This document shows, in pieces, positions 32,426-40,784 of a DNA stretch of 64,000 bases. Under the pieces are notes generated by a model. The model was given only the letters and a program-made list of their open reading frames with translations. It searched no databases and was not told where the DNA came from. Within the stretch, counting starts at the first letter, position 1. Every line of letters begins with the position of its first letter. The translations under genes were made by a program, and so were the position numbers. Origin of the DNA: RGIG3159 sp034927685 (GTDB taxonomy: Bacteria > Bacillota > Clostridia > Oscillospirales > Oscillospiraceae); NCBI GenBank assembly GCA_034927685.1, contig JAYFPO010000024.1:86639-150638 (forward strand). The letters run 5' to 3'.

Positions 32426-34303
32426 ATGAACGGATTGACCGTCTTTTTTGTGCTGAAATGGCTGGCCCTGTTGATCGTCCTTTTGGGTGTTTCGTATGGC
32501 TACAGCTATGTGCTGGAAAAGCTGCTGAAGGGATGCTTCGCACCGGCGGAGCGGTTCGCCGCGGGGTTTACGGCACTGTTGGCGGCGGTAGAATTGACGT
32601 GTTGGCCGATGGTCGCGTTCCGTCTGCCGACGGCGCTCTTCATGGCGGTTGCCGGCGTGGTCATTCTGCTGCCCGCGGGCTATGGCTTTTTTCTGCGGCC
32701 TCGGCCGCACGACCGCATCCTCCCGCGGACGGCTGACCGCAGGCAGCGGATCGCCGCGCTGCTGGCGTTGGCAGTGGTCCTGGTACAGATCGTCATGGCG
32801 ACCGTTGTATACCGCTCTGATGCGGACGACTCGTTCTATGTCAGCAATGTCGCGCTGTTTGCGAATAGCAGCGTTCTGAATCCCTACGACAGCAGCATGG
32901 GAAACCTTTCCCTTGGCACCGTCCCCATGTACGATTTTCAGGTATGGGAAAGCTTGCTGGCCATGGCCTGCCGTGTCTTTGGCCTCAGCGCCGCCAGTCT
33001 GACCCATACCTGTATCATACCGGCGCTGCTCCTGCTCTCCGCGTCCGCCTACTATCTGCTTGGGTACGCGCTCTTTTCCGACCGGCGGAAGGCATGGCTG
33101 TTCGTGCTGGTGTTGTCGGTCTTCCACCTGTTCAGCGGCGCCAATGATTACAGCGTCGGCGCTTTCCTGCTGGGCCGCGTCTGGCAGGGAAAGGCGACCA
33201 GCCTTGTCATTGTGCTGCCGGTCCTGTCCGGTCTCCTGCTGCGAAGGCTGGACGACCGGGAGAAGGCGGGCGATCGCCTGTGGCTGGCGCTTGCACTTTG
33301 CATGTTGGCAGCCATTGGATTGAATCCGACGGGGCTCTATACCGTCGGCTTCGAACTGCTGTTTTTATGCGCCGCGGTTGCCATTGCGAAGAAACAGGGG
33401 AGAATCTTGCTGCAAATGCTGCCGGCACTGGCGATTGCCGTCGTCTTTGTCCTGCTGATTTATCTGCGCACCCGTCAGTTCCCGGGGCAAATCGCGGCGG
33501 CGAGTACGGCGGATGCAGGCTTTGTGTTCGACCAGCTGCGTCTGTTCATGGCCGGGCAACACATCTATTTTTACCTCTTTTTGGCGGTATGGGTGCTCCT
33601 GGCCCTGTTCGGTGACAAGGTTGCCCGCACCTACTTTACCCTGACCTGTCTGCTGGCCCTTTTGGTCTGGTCTCCGCCGACCGGGCGGCTGGTGGCGCAA
33701 TATCTCACCAAAACACCCTCCTACTGGCGCGTTTTTTGGCTGATTCCCTTCGGACCGGCGTTTGCCTATTGCGCCGTGTGGGGATCGGAAAAGCTGCCAA
33801 AGAGAAAGGCGCTGGTCGGTATTCTGGTGTGCGCGGTTCTGATTGCCCTGCCCGGAACCTGGGTGTTTCAGGCGCCGGCGACGGTCCAACCGTTCATTTC
33901 CGCAGACAATGTGGAAAAGGTGCCGGACGAGACCCTGGAATTCGGCAAAACCCTGGTGGAGCGCGGCGTTACGTCGCCGATACTGTGCTGCGAGAATCTG
34001 GCTACCACGCTGCGTCAGGTCTATCCGGAACTGGAATTATTGGTGTCGCGGCAGCAGTATATTCTGGATCTGTATCTCTACCGCGGTCAGGAGGAAGCCG
34101 GTCAGGATCGACTGATCCTGCGCGACTTTGCGAACGGGGGCGGCGGGGAAGCGGAGGAGATCGGGCTGCTGCTGCAAAAATACGGCGTTCAGTATGTCAT
34201 CTTGGAGAAAGAGGACACACAGGCGCAAAATACGCTGCTTCGCAGCGGATGGGCCATCGTGCAGCAGAGCGCTGCATACGTCATGCTTTCTGTGAACGCC
34301 TGA
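32426..34303 (+). CDS. large polytopic membrane protein (glycosyltransferase-like, possibly DUF6077)
   Basis: 625 aa from the ATG at 32426 (GGGGGAG upstream). About 12 hydrophobic helices from residue 5 to about 500, then a soluble C-terminal part of about 120 residues. Asp-rich external loop after the helix near residue 130 (RSDADDSFYVSNVALF), where GT-C glycosyltransferases keep their catalytic acid. I associate this with DUF6077-type proteins but am not certain. Divergent from the GT2-GtrA gene, so transfer of a lipid-linked sugar is a reasonable guess. Confidence 0.55.
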   Translation: MNGLTVFFVLKWLALLIVLLGVSYGYSYVLEKLLKGCFAPAERFAAGFTALLAAVELTCWPMVAFRLPTALFMAVAGVVILLPAGYGFFLRPRPHDRILPRTADRRQRIAALLALAVVLVQIVMATVVYRSDADDSFYVSNVALFANSSVLNPYDSSMGNLSLGTVPMYDFQVWESLLAMACRVFGLSAASLTHTCIIPALLLLSASAYYLLGYALFSDRRKAWLFVLVLSVFHLFSGANDYSVGAFLLGRVWQGKATSLVIVLPVLSGLLLRRLDDREKAGDRLWLALALCMLAAIGLNPTGLYTVGFELLFLCAAVAIAKKQGRILLQMLPALAIAVVFVLLIYLRTRQFPGQIAAASTADAGFVFDQLRLFMAGQHIYFYLFLAVWVLLALFGDKVARTYFTLTCLLALLVWSPPTGRLVAQYLTKTPSYWRVFWLIPFGPAFAYCAVWGSEKLPKRKALVGILVCAVLIALPGTWVFQAPATVQPFISADNVEKVPDETLEFGKTLVERGVTSPILCCENLATTLRQVYPELELLVSRQQYILDLYLYRGQEEAGQDRLILRDFANGGGGEAEEIGLLLQKYGVQYVILEKEDTQAQNTLLRSGWAIVQQSAAYVMLSVNA

Positions 34304-34366
34304 AAAGGCATGGAAGTCTGCCGCATTCAGACGGCCTGTGGCGCCGATTCATAGGTTCTATGAGGA

Positions 34367-34391
34367 AAACGCCGGATATCCGGCGCTTTTT
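34367..34391 (+). terminator. rho-independent terminator
   Basis: CGCCGGATATCCGGCG (34370-34385), self-complementary throughout, then CTTTTT; A residues precede it, so it may also work backwards. Confidence 0.65.
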
Positions 34392-34456
34392 CCGCTTTCC
34401 TACGGAAAAGAAATGTGGTATGATTGCGGGCGAAACAAATGGGAAGGAGTGACGGC

Positions 34457-35182
34457 ATGAAAGCCAGGTTTTCTGCCGGAGAACTGACGCGCGGCGTCCG
34501 CTGCGGCATCCCCATTGGCCTTGGCTATTTGGCTGTGGCCTTTACGCTGGGCATCACCGCCAGGAACGCCGGGCTTACCGCCTGGGAGGCGGCGCTGACC
34601 AGCCTGCTCGTCAACGCATCGGCCGGGGAGTACGCCGCCTTCACGCTGATCGCCGCAAACGCCGGCTACTGGGAGATCGCGCTGATAGAACTGGTCGCCA
34701 ATGCGCGTTACCTGCTGATGTCCTGCGCGCTGAGCCAAAAGCTGCCGGAGGAGGAGCCGCTCTACCGCCGCCTGCTGATCGGGTTTGATGTGACAGACGA
34801 GCTGTTCGCGCTCTCCGTGACGCAGCCGGGGCCGCTGAATTTCTATTTCTATCTGGGCATGATGGCGGTCGCCCTGCCCGGTTGGGCGGGCGGAACCTTT
34901 CTCGGCGTCGTGGTTGGCAGCATTCTCCCCGCGGCCGTGGTCCGGGCGCTGGGCGTCGGGCTTTACGGCATGTTCCTGGCCGTCATGATCCCGGCCGCGC
35001 GCAAAAGCCGGGTGATCCTCGGCGTGGTCGCAGGGTCCATGGCCGCCAGCTACGCATTTTCTGTGCTTCCGACCCTGGCCACCCTCTCCTCCGGCACCAG
35101 GACCATTCTTCTGACCGTGGTGATTTCCGCTCTGGCTGCGTTGCTGTTCCCGGTCCGAAAGGAGGCTGTCGATGCAGCATAA
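34457..35182 (+). CDS. azlC: AzlC-family branched-chain amino-acid exporter subunit
   Basis: 241 aa from the ATG at 34457 (GGAAGGAG upstream). AzlC features: GIPIGLGYLAVAFTLGI, SAGEYAAFTLI, ELVANARYLLMSCAL. About eight helices. Works with AzlD, whose gene overlaps it by 11 bases; exports branched-chain amino acids or analogues (known for Bacillus azlCD). Confidence 0.92.
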   Translation: MKARFSAGELTRGVRCGIPIGLGYLAVAFTLGITARNAGLTAWEAALTSLLVNASAGEYAAFTLIAANAGYWEIALIELVANARYLLMSCALSQKLPEEEPLYRRLLIGFDVTDELFALSVTQPGPLNFYFYLGMMAVALPGWAGGTFLGVVVGSILPAAVVRALGVGLYGMFLAVMIPAARKSRVILGVVAGSMAASYAFSVLPTLATLSSGTRTILLTVVISALAALLFPVRKEAVDAA

Positions 35183-35480
35183 TATTTATCTCTATATTCT
35201 GATCATTGCCGGCGTCACCTTCCTGATTCGTACGCTGCCGCTGACGCTGATCCGCCGCGAGATCAAAAACTCGTTTCTGCGCTCGTTCCTGTACTATGTG
35301 CCCTATGTGACGCTTTCGGTCATGACGTTCCCCGCCATTCTGCATGCCACCGGCAGCGTGTGGTCCGGGCTGGCAGCGCTGGTGGCCGGCATCACGGTCG
35401 CCTGGCTCAGTGGAAACCTGTTTCTGGTGGCAGCATCCTCCTGCGCCGTCGTCTTTTTGTCCGAGCTGTTTTTGCACTGA
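35172..35480 (+). CDS. azlD: AzlD-family small exporter subunit
   Basis: 102 aa, three to four helices (IYLYILIIAGVTFLIRTLPL, VPYVTLSVMTFPAIL). Overlaps azlC, as usual for the pair. Confidence 0.92.
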   Translation: MQHNIYLYILIIAGVTFLIRTLPLTLIRREIKNSFLRSFLYYVPYVTLSVMTFPAILHATGSVWSGLAALVAGITVAWLSGNLFLVAASSCAVVFLSELFLH

Positions 35481-35532
35481 TCCTGTTTTCCTGTTGTGAT
35501 TAATTTCTGTAGGTTTTAGCAGGAAGTATCCG

Positions 35533-35575
35533 AAAAAACGAGGGCGCCGCAGAACATTGCGGCGTCCTCGTTTTT
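35533..35575. terminator. bidirectional terminator
   Basis: AAAAAACGAGGGCGCCGCA, loop GAACAT, TGCGGCGTCCTCG, TTTTT. Ends azlCD on the plus strand and the recJ-rqcP run on the minus strand. Confidence 0.85.
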
Positions 35576-35578
35576 CGC

Positions 35579-35818
35579 TTACAGCTCCCGGTACATGGCG
35601 CCGGCGTCGTCTTTGCGGACGGTTTCCGCCACCTGCAGTACCTCCACGGAAAGTGTTCTCTGGCCGAAATGAAGCTCCAGCTTGTCGCCAACCTTGACTT
35701 CGTACGACGCCCTGGCGGGGCGGCCGTTCACGAAGATGCGCGCACTGTCGCAGGCTTCGTTGGCCACGGTTCGGCGCTTAATCAGCCGGGAAACCTTCAA
35801 ATACTTGTCCAGACGCAT
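35579..35818 (-). CDS. rqcP: S4-domain RNA-binding protein RqcP (YabO-like)
   Basis: 79 aa, a single S4 domain (MRLDKYLKVSRLIKRRTVAN, ARIFVNGRPA, VKVGDKLELHFG). In Bacillus RqcP binds 50S-peptidyl-tRNA and RqcH in ribosome-associated quality control. Start codon overlaps the HU stop by one base. Last gene of the long run. Confidence 0.9.
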   Translation of the reverse strand: MRLDKYLKVSRLIKRRTVANEACDSARIFVNGRPARASYEVKVGDKLELHFGQRTLSVEVLQVAETVRKDDAGAMYREL

Positions 35819-36096
35819 TATTTTGCGACCTTGTCCTTCAGCGCCTTGCCCGCTTTGAACACGGGAACACAGCTGGCCGGAATCTCAATGGGCTCTTTGG
35901 TCTTGGGATTGCGGCCCATCCGGGCTTCGCGGTTCTTTGTCTCGAAGGAGCCAAAGCCAACCAACTGAACCTTTTCGCCCTCGGCGATGGCAGCGGCGAT
36001 GGCGTCGAAGGTGCAGGTTAGAACCTTCTCGGCATCCTTTTTCGACAGGGCGGTCTTTTCAGCGACGACGGCGATCAGTTCGGTTTTATTCATCAT
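35818..36096 (-). CDS. hup: HU-type DNA-binding protein
   Basis: 92 aa. All HU marks: MNKTELIAVVAEK, GFGSFETKNREARMGRNPKT, and KAGKALKDKV at the end. A second Met follows directly (start at 36093 is equally possible); 36096 gives an ATGA overlap with mazG. Nucleoid-shaping protein. HU between mazG and the S4 gene is common in clostridia and bacilli (yabO context). Confidence 0.93.
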   Translation of the reverse strand: MMNKTELIAVVAEKTALSKKDAEKVLTCTFDAIAAAIAEGEKVQLVGFGSFETKNREARMGRNPKTKEPIEIPASCVPVFKAGKALKDKVAK

Positions 36097-36911
36097 GTTT
36101 TCTCCTTTGTTTTGTTTTGAACGGTGCGCAGGCGGAGCTTTGCCAGGGTCCAGAGCTCCTCGAGCTTCGCTTTGGTCAGCGCGGCCAGATCCTGTTCTCC
36201 GGCGGACTGCTCCACCAGCGCAAATCGTGCAATAAATTTTTCGCAGGCCCGATGCAGGGCCTGTTCCGGATCCAGCTCCAGCATGGAGGCCACAGCGCAG
36301 AGGGACAGCAAGGCGTCGCCCAGCTCCTCCTCCTGCCCGCATCCTGCTTCCACGGCGGCCCGCAGCTCGCGGACTTCCTCTTCCAGTTTGGCAAGCGCGC
36401 CGGAGACAGAATCCCAGCAAAATCCGGACTTGGCGGCCTTGTGCAGGATTTTTTCCCCGCGCCAAAGGGCGGGCAGGTTTTTGGCCACGGAATTCAGCGT
36501 GTCCGTCACGGTTTTCTGGCCTTTTTCCACCCGCTTGACTTGGTCCCAGGTTGTCAGCACCTCCGCAGAGTCGCGGCACTTAACCGCGCCAAAGACGTGG
36601 GGATGGCGAAAGACCAATTTTTTGCAGACGGCGTCACAGACGTCCTCCATGGTCATTCGGCCCCGTTCCTCCTCGATGCAGGCGTGGAACACAACCTGCA
36701 TCAGCACGTCGCCCAGTTCCTCGCACATGTGGTCACGGTCGTCGGCCATGGCGGCCTCGCAGAATTCGTAGGTTTCCTCCTGAAAGTTGCGCAGAACGGA
36801 TTCGTGGGTTTGCTCCCGATCCCAGGGACAACCGCCTGGCCCGCGGAGCAACCGGACCAGTAAGACCAGATCCTCATAGGCGTAGCGGTCTTTGCGTGTA
36901 AAATCTATCAT
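36093..36911 (-). CDS. mazG: nucleoside triphosphate pyrophosphohydrolase MazG
   Basis: 272 aa with two MazG domains: residues about 10-120 (CPWDREQTHESVLRNFQEE, EELGDVLMQVVFH) and about 155-255 (EEEVRELRAA, EEELGDALLSLCAVA). The EExxE/ExxD metal-binding acids are visible in both. Hydrolyses NTPs and dNTPs to monophosphates, a house-cleaning and stringent-response role that fits the nearby relA/spoT gene. Confidence 0.93.
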   Translation of the reverse strand: MIDFTRKDRYAYEDLVLLVRLLRGPGGCPWDREQTHESVLRNFQEETYEFCEAAMADDRDHMCEELGDVLMQVVFHACIEEERGRMTMEDVCDAVCKKLVFRHPHVFGAVKCRDSAEVLTTWDQVKRVEKGQKTVTDTLNSVAKNLPALWRGEKILHKAAKSGFCWDSVSGALAKLEEEVRELRAAVEAGCGQEEELGDALLSLCAVASMLELDPEQALHRACEKFIARFALVEQSAGEQDLAALTKAKLEELWTLAKLRLRTVQNKTKEKT

Positions 36912-36947
36912 ATTTTGTCCTCTTTCGCAAGGGTTTCATCGGAAAAT

Positions 36948-38540
36948 TCACCGTATTTTCAGAAGCTTTGCAATTTTTTCACCCTTCGGCAGCAGCATGC
37001 AGTCCTGATAGGTAACAATGCCAAGCGCCAACGCCATAATACCGTAGACGGCGGCGGCCACCAGAATGGCCAGAACGCAGGCGATTTTCGGCGACAGAGC
37101 TGCGGCGGCCAGGCGATTGACCAGGTAGGCGGAGACGCCCATAAACGCGCTGGCAATCAGGGGCTTCGCCATCAGGTGCAGGATGCGGGGCGGATGTCGG
37201 ATCACACGTTTGATGCAGAAGACGTCCAGCATTGTGATGACGAGGAAGCAGATCGTGGTGCCGATGGGCGCGCCATAGATGTTGATGGAGGGAATGCCCA
37301 CCAGAATGAAGTTGATCACGACCTTGACGATGCCGCCGACGATCATGTTGACCACCGGCAGAGTGACAAATCCGTGGGCCTGCATGATGGCATTGAGCAG
37401 CAGCACGAGGCCGTTGAAGATCACTGCCACGGAGAGAATGGAGAGCAGCACGCCGCCGGTAGTGAGGTCATCCGCCGTGTAGGAGTGATAGAGCAGCGTC
37501 ATAATGGGCTTGGACAGAACGCCGAGGCCCACGCCGCAGGGCAGAATCAGCAGCGTCATGATCCGAATGGCGGAATTTTCCACGCGCAGTGCGCCCCGGC
37601 GGTCCCGGCGGGTCAGACAGGCGGTGATAGCTGGGATGATGCTGATGGAGAAGGGCAGCACTAACGCCCCGGGCAGATTGAAGAGCGTCTGGGCGGAACC
37701 GTAGATGCCGCGCAGACCCCGCGCCGCCTGCTCGACAAAGCCGGCGGCGCCGGTCAGCCGGTGCATGACCATGGAAGAGTCGATGACGCTGATGGTCTCA
37801 AGACCGGCGGAGCCCAATGTGATGGGGATGGCGATGGCGAGCAGCTCTTTCATCGTGGCCCGCAGGGTGTGCGTGGGCTTCGAATAGTTCCGGCGCAGCA
37901 GCTCCGAGGATTTTTTTCGGTACTGAGCGGCCAGATAGAAGAAGGCCAGCACGGAGCCGCTGGTAACGCCCAGAATCGCACCGGCGGTGGCCTTGGAGAC
38001 GTCGCCGGAGGCATTCAGAAAAATCTGCGCCAGCGCGATGCCGACGACCAGCTTGCAGCCGGCCTCGATGATCTGGCTGATGCCGGTGGGGGTCATGTTG
38101 GACTGGCCCTGGAAGTAGCCGCGGAAGGCGGAATTGAGGCAGACGAAGAGGACGGCGGGCCCCAGCGCCAGAATGGACAGGGCGGCGTTGGAGTCGCCCA
38201 GCAGGGCAGCCAACTGGTGATTGAGCAGGATCATGCAGACGCAGCCGGCCAGCCCCAAAAGCAGGAACACATTTAATGCGGCGGTAAAGATCCGATGAAT
38301 CTGCGCGCTGTTGTTCTCTGATTGGGCCTTGGCGATCATGCGGGACATGGCCACGGGCAGGCCGGCCGTGGAGATGACCAGCAGCCAGGAATAGATGACG
38401 TAGGCTTGGCTGAAGGTACCATAGCCCTCCTTGCCGAGAATGTTGTTGAGCGGGATCTTGTAGATCGCGCCGATGATCTTCACGGCGATGGTGGCCAGGG
38501 CCAAAATGCCCGCGCCCTGCAGGAAGCTCTGTTTTTTCAT
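36948..38540 (-). CDS. SpoVB/MurJ-like MOP-superfamily lipid flippase
   Basis: 530 aa from the ATG at 38540, about 14 membrane helices. Starts MKKQSFLQGAGILALATIAV and contains KIIGAIYKIPLNNILG and GYGTFSQAY, typical of the SpoVB / polysaccharide-transporter group. Likely flips lipid-linked wall precursors; SpoVB does so for spore cortex. A general MurJ role is the alternative. 4 bases after the amidohydrolase gene. Confidence 0.85.
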   Translation of the reverse strand: MKKQSFLQGAGILALATIAVKIIGAIYKIPLNNILGKEGYGTFSQAYVIYSWLLVISTAGLPVAMSRMIAKAQSENNSAQIHRIFTAALNVFLLLGLAGCVCMILLNHQLAALLGDSNAALSILALGPAVLFVCLNSAFRGYFQGQSNMTPTGISQIIEAGCKLVVGIALAQIFLNASGDVSKATAGAILGVTSGSVLAFFYLAAQYRKKSSELLRRNYSKPTHTLRATMKELLAIAIPITLGSAGLETISVIDSSMVMHRLTGAAGFVEQAARGLRGIYGSAQTLFNLPGALVLPFSISIIPAITACLTRRDRRGALRVENSAIRIMTLLILPCGVGLGVLSKPIMTLLYHSYTADDLTTGGVLLSILSVAVIFNGLVLLLNAIMQAHGFVTLPVVNMIVGGIVKVVINFILVGIPSINIYGAPIGTTICFLVITMLDVFCIKRVIRHPPRILHLMAKPLIASAFMGVSAYLVNRLAAAALSPKIACVLAILVAAAVYGIMALALGIVTYQDCMLLPKGEKIAKLLKIR

Positions 38541-38544
38541 GGAA

Positions 38545-39858
38545 TCAGTCCTTTTCTGCGAAGACCTTGGGCATGGCATAGCCGCCCAGCTCCTTCATGA
38601 CCTCCTTCAGGTCGATTGTGTGGTACTTCCCGGCAGCGTACAGAATTTTACCGCGCACCATGGTCAGGCAGACATCGTGGCCAGATGCGGCGTAGACCAG
38701 ATTGGAGATGACGTTGTGGCAGGGAATCAGATGGGGTTGGGTGAAGTCCAGCAGGATCAGGTCGGCGTCCATGCCAAGCTTGATCATGCCGCATTCCCGT
38801 TCCCGTCGCTGGGCCCGCGCACCACAGACCGTGGCCATCATCAGGGCCGCCTGGGCGTTCAGGGCGGTGGGGTCGCCGGTTTTGAGCTTCGCGAGCAGAG
38901 AGGCGGTCTTGATCTCCTCAAAGAGGTCCAGGTTGTTGTTGGAGGCCGCGCCGTCGGTGCCCAGGGCGACATTCATCCCGGCCTTGACCATAGCCATGAC
39001 GTCGGCGGTTCCGGAAGAAAGCTTGGCGTTGGAGACGGGGCAGTGAACGGCGGAAATTTTCCGCTTTGCCAGCAGCTTCCGATCCTCCTCCTCCAGCCAT
39101 ACGCAGTGCGCAGCGATGCCCCCGTTGTCGAAAACATGGTGGCAGTCCAGCAACTGGGCCGGGGTCAGGCCGTACTTTTCCTTGCAGCTCTCGTGCTCGT
39201 CTCTGGTTTCCGAGAGATGGACGTGCATGGAGAGGTTGTTGTTAGAAGCATACTTGGAAACAGCCTCCCAGAGAACATAATTTGAGGTATATTCCGCGTG
39301 AATGGAGGCGTCCACCAGAATCCTGCCGTGGTCGTAATTGTGCCATTTTTCGTGGAGCGCCACCATTTCCCGACAGCGGGGGTCCGCGTCAAAGTCAAAG
39401 TCTTCCTCGGAAAACAGCATGGTGGCCCGGGAGAGATTGGCTTTGATGCCGCTCTCGTCCACGGCCTCGGCGATCTCATCGCAGAAGTTGTACATGTCCG
39501 AGACCGAGGTGACACCGAAGCGCAGGCACTCCGCGATGGAGAGGAGCGCGGCGGCCTTGACGGCCCGCCCGTCCAGCCGGTCCTCCCGGGGGAAGATCGA
39601 CTCATTCAGCCACTGGGCCAGGGCCTGATCGTCGGCGTAGCCGCGGAGAATGGACATGGGAAGATGGGTGTGGCAGTTGATGAGGCCCGGCATCAGCACC
39701 ATCCCGGTGCCGTCCACGATCATCTGCGGCTGCTCCTCCGGCGGCTTTTTGGAGAGATAACTGATTTTGCCGCCCTGAACGCCCACAAAGGCATCCAGAT
39801 AGACGCGCATCTGCTCGTCCATGGTGACGACGGTGGCATGGGAAAACAAGGTATCCAT
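38545..39858 (-). CDS. amidohydrolase, MTA/SAH (5'-deoxyadenosine) deaminase-like
   Basis: 437 aa from the ATG at 39858 (GAGGAC 6 bases upstream; an in-frame GTG lies at 39870). Zinc site: NCHTHLPM, HVHLSETRDEHE, HCVWL and GTDGAASNNN, with DASIHAEYTSN. This pattern fits the MtaD/SAH deaminase group of the cytosine-deaminase-like amidohydrolases. Likely deaminates methylthioadenosine, S-adenosylhomocysteine or 5'-deoxyadenosine; the last is the waste product of radical-SAM enzymes, of which this window encodes three. Other adenosine-like substrates remain possible. Confidence 0.82.
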   Translation of the reverse strand: MDTLFSHATVVTMDEQMRVYLDAFVGVQGGKISYLSKKPPEEQPQMIVDGTGMVLMPGLINCHTHLPMSILRGYADDQALAQWLNESIFPREDRLDGRAVKAAALLSIAECLRFGVTSVSDMYNFCDEIAEAVDESGIKANLSRATMLFSEEDFDFDADPRCREMVALHEKWHNYDHGRILVDASIHAEYTSNYVLWEAVSKYASNNNLSMHVHLSETRDEHESCKEKYGLTPAQLLDCHHVFDNGGIAAHCVWLEEEDRKLLAKRKISAVHCPVSNAKLSSGTADVMAMVKAGMNVALGTDGAASNNNLDLFEEIKTASLLAKLKTGDPTALNAQAALMMATVCGARAQRRERECGMIKLGMDADLILLDFTQPHLIPCHNVISNLVYAASGHDVCLTMVRGKILYAAGKYHTIDLKEVMKELGGYAMPKVFAEKD

Positions 39859-39869
39859 AGTAGTCCTCA

Positions 39870-40784
39870 CTATTTGATGAATTCCTCCCGCAGCAGGGAG
39901 GAGCAGGGCACCAGACAGGGGTCAATCGGCTCGAACTTTTGGAGCATCCGAAGAATTTTCGCAACCAGTTCCGCCTGCGGTGCATTGGATGGCATATTCT
40001 CGAAAAACGGTGCGGCAAAGTCTGCCAGCACCGGGACCTCATAGGCCAGAGAGGTATCCAGCGTCATGTCGGCCCGGTCCACATACGGCGTGATGTAGAG
40101 GCTTTCGCCCAGCCGCACATTGTCCCACAGCTGGAGCGTCTCCTCGATGGGGGCGTTGCGATAATTGAGGTCCCGCACGGACCGCCGCAGCAGGCGCGTC
40201 CAGTTCTTGTCAAAAACGCGCTTGCTGTTTTCCGTGATGTGGCTGTCGTCGTTGACAAAGATGCGGAAGGCGTCTGCATGGCGGCTGAACAGGTCGTTGA
40301 GGCCGTGAATGCCCTCAAAAATCACGCAGCTTCCCGGCTCCATCCGCAGAGGCGTCGCTTTTTCCGTTCGGCTCTGGGTGGTGAAGTCGAACGAGGGAAC
40401 CTGAATTTCCTCGCCGGCATCCAGCATGGCCAAATGTTGGTTCAGCAGCGGGATGTCCAGCGCGTAAGGGGATTCCAGATCCGGCTGCCCGTCCGGCGTC
40501 AGGGGGTAGCTGTCGTCGGTCCTGGTGCGGTAGTAGTCGTCCAGGCTGATCATATGGCAGGAAACGCCCATGCCGTGCAGGGCGTAGCGGATCCGGCCCG
40601 CCGTGGTGGTTTTGGCGGAGGAGGAGGGACCGGCCAGCAGCACGACGGTGCTCCGCGCCAGATTTTCCTTGATCCTCACCGCCGCGTTAAAGACGCGGAG
40701 GTCGTACGCCCGGTCGCACCGCGCGATAAAGCCGGCGGCGTTCGCGCGGACGGATTCGTTCAGATTTTGTAAGTCAATCGACAT
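39870..40784 (-). CDS. uridine-kinase-like nucleoside kinase
   Basis: 304 aa from the ATG at 40784, overlapping the hemZ end by 11 bases. P-loop GPSSSAKTTTAGRI, then SLDDYYRTRTDDSYPLTPDG and EGIHGLNDLFS as in phosphoribulokinase/uridine kinases. The TGS/threonyl-tRNA-synthetase-like N-terminal half of longer clostridial relatives is missing. Probably phosphorylates uridine/cytidine or a related nucleoside. Confidence 0.8.
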   Translation of the reverse strand: MSIDLQNLNESVRANAAGFIARCDRAYDLRVFNAAVRIKENLARSTVVLLAGPSSSAKTTTAGRIRYALHGMGVSCHMISLDDYYRTRTDDSYPLTPDGQPDLESPYALDIPLLNQHLAMLDAGEEIQVPSFDFTTQSRTEKATPLRMEPGSCVIFEGIHGLNDLFSRHADAFRIFVNDDSHITENSKRVFDKNWTRLLRRSVRDLNYRNAPIEETLQLWDNVRLGESLYITPYVDRADMTLDTSLAYEVPVLADFAAPFFENMPSNAPQAELVAKILRMLQKFEPIDPCLVPCSSLLREEFIK

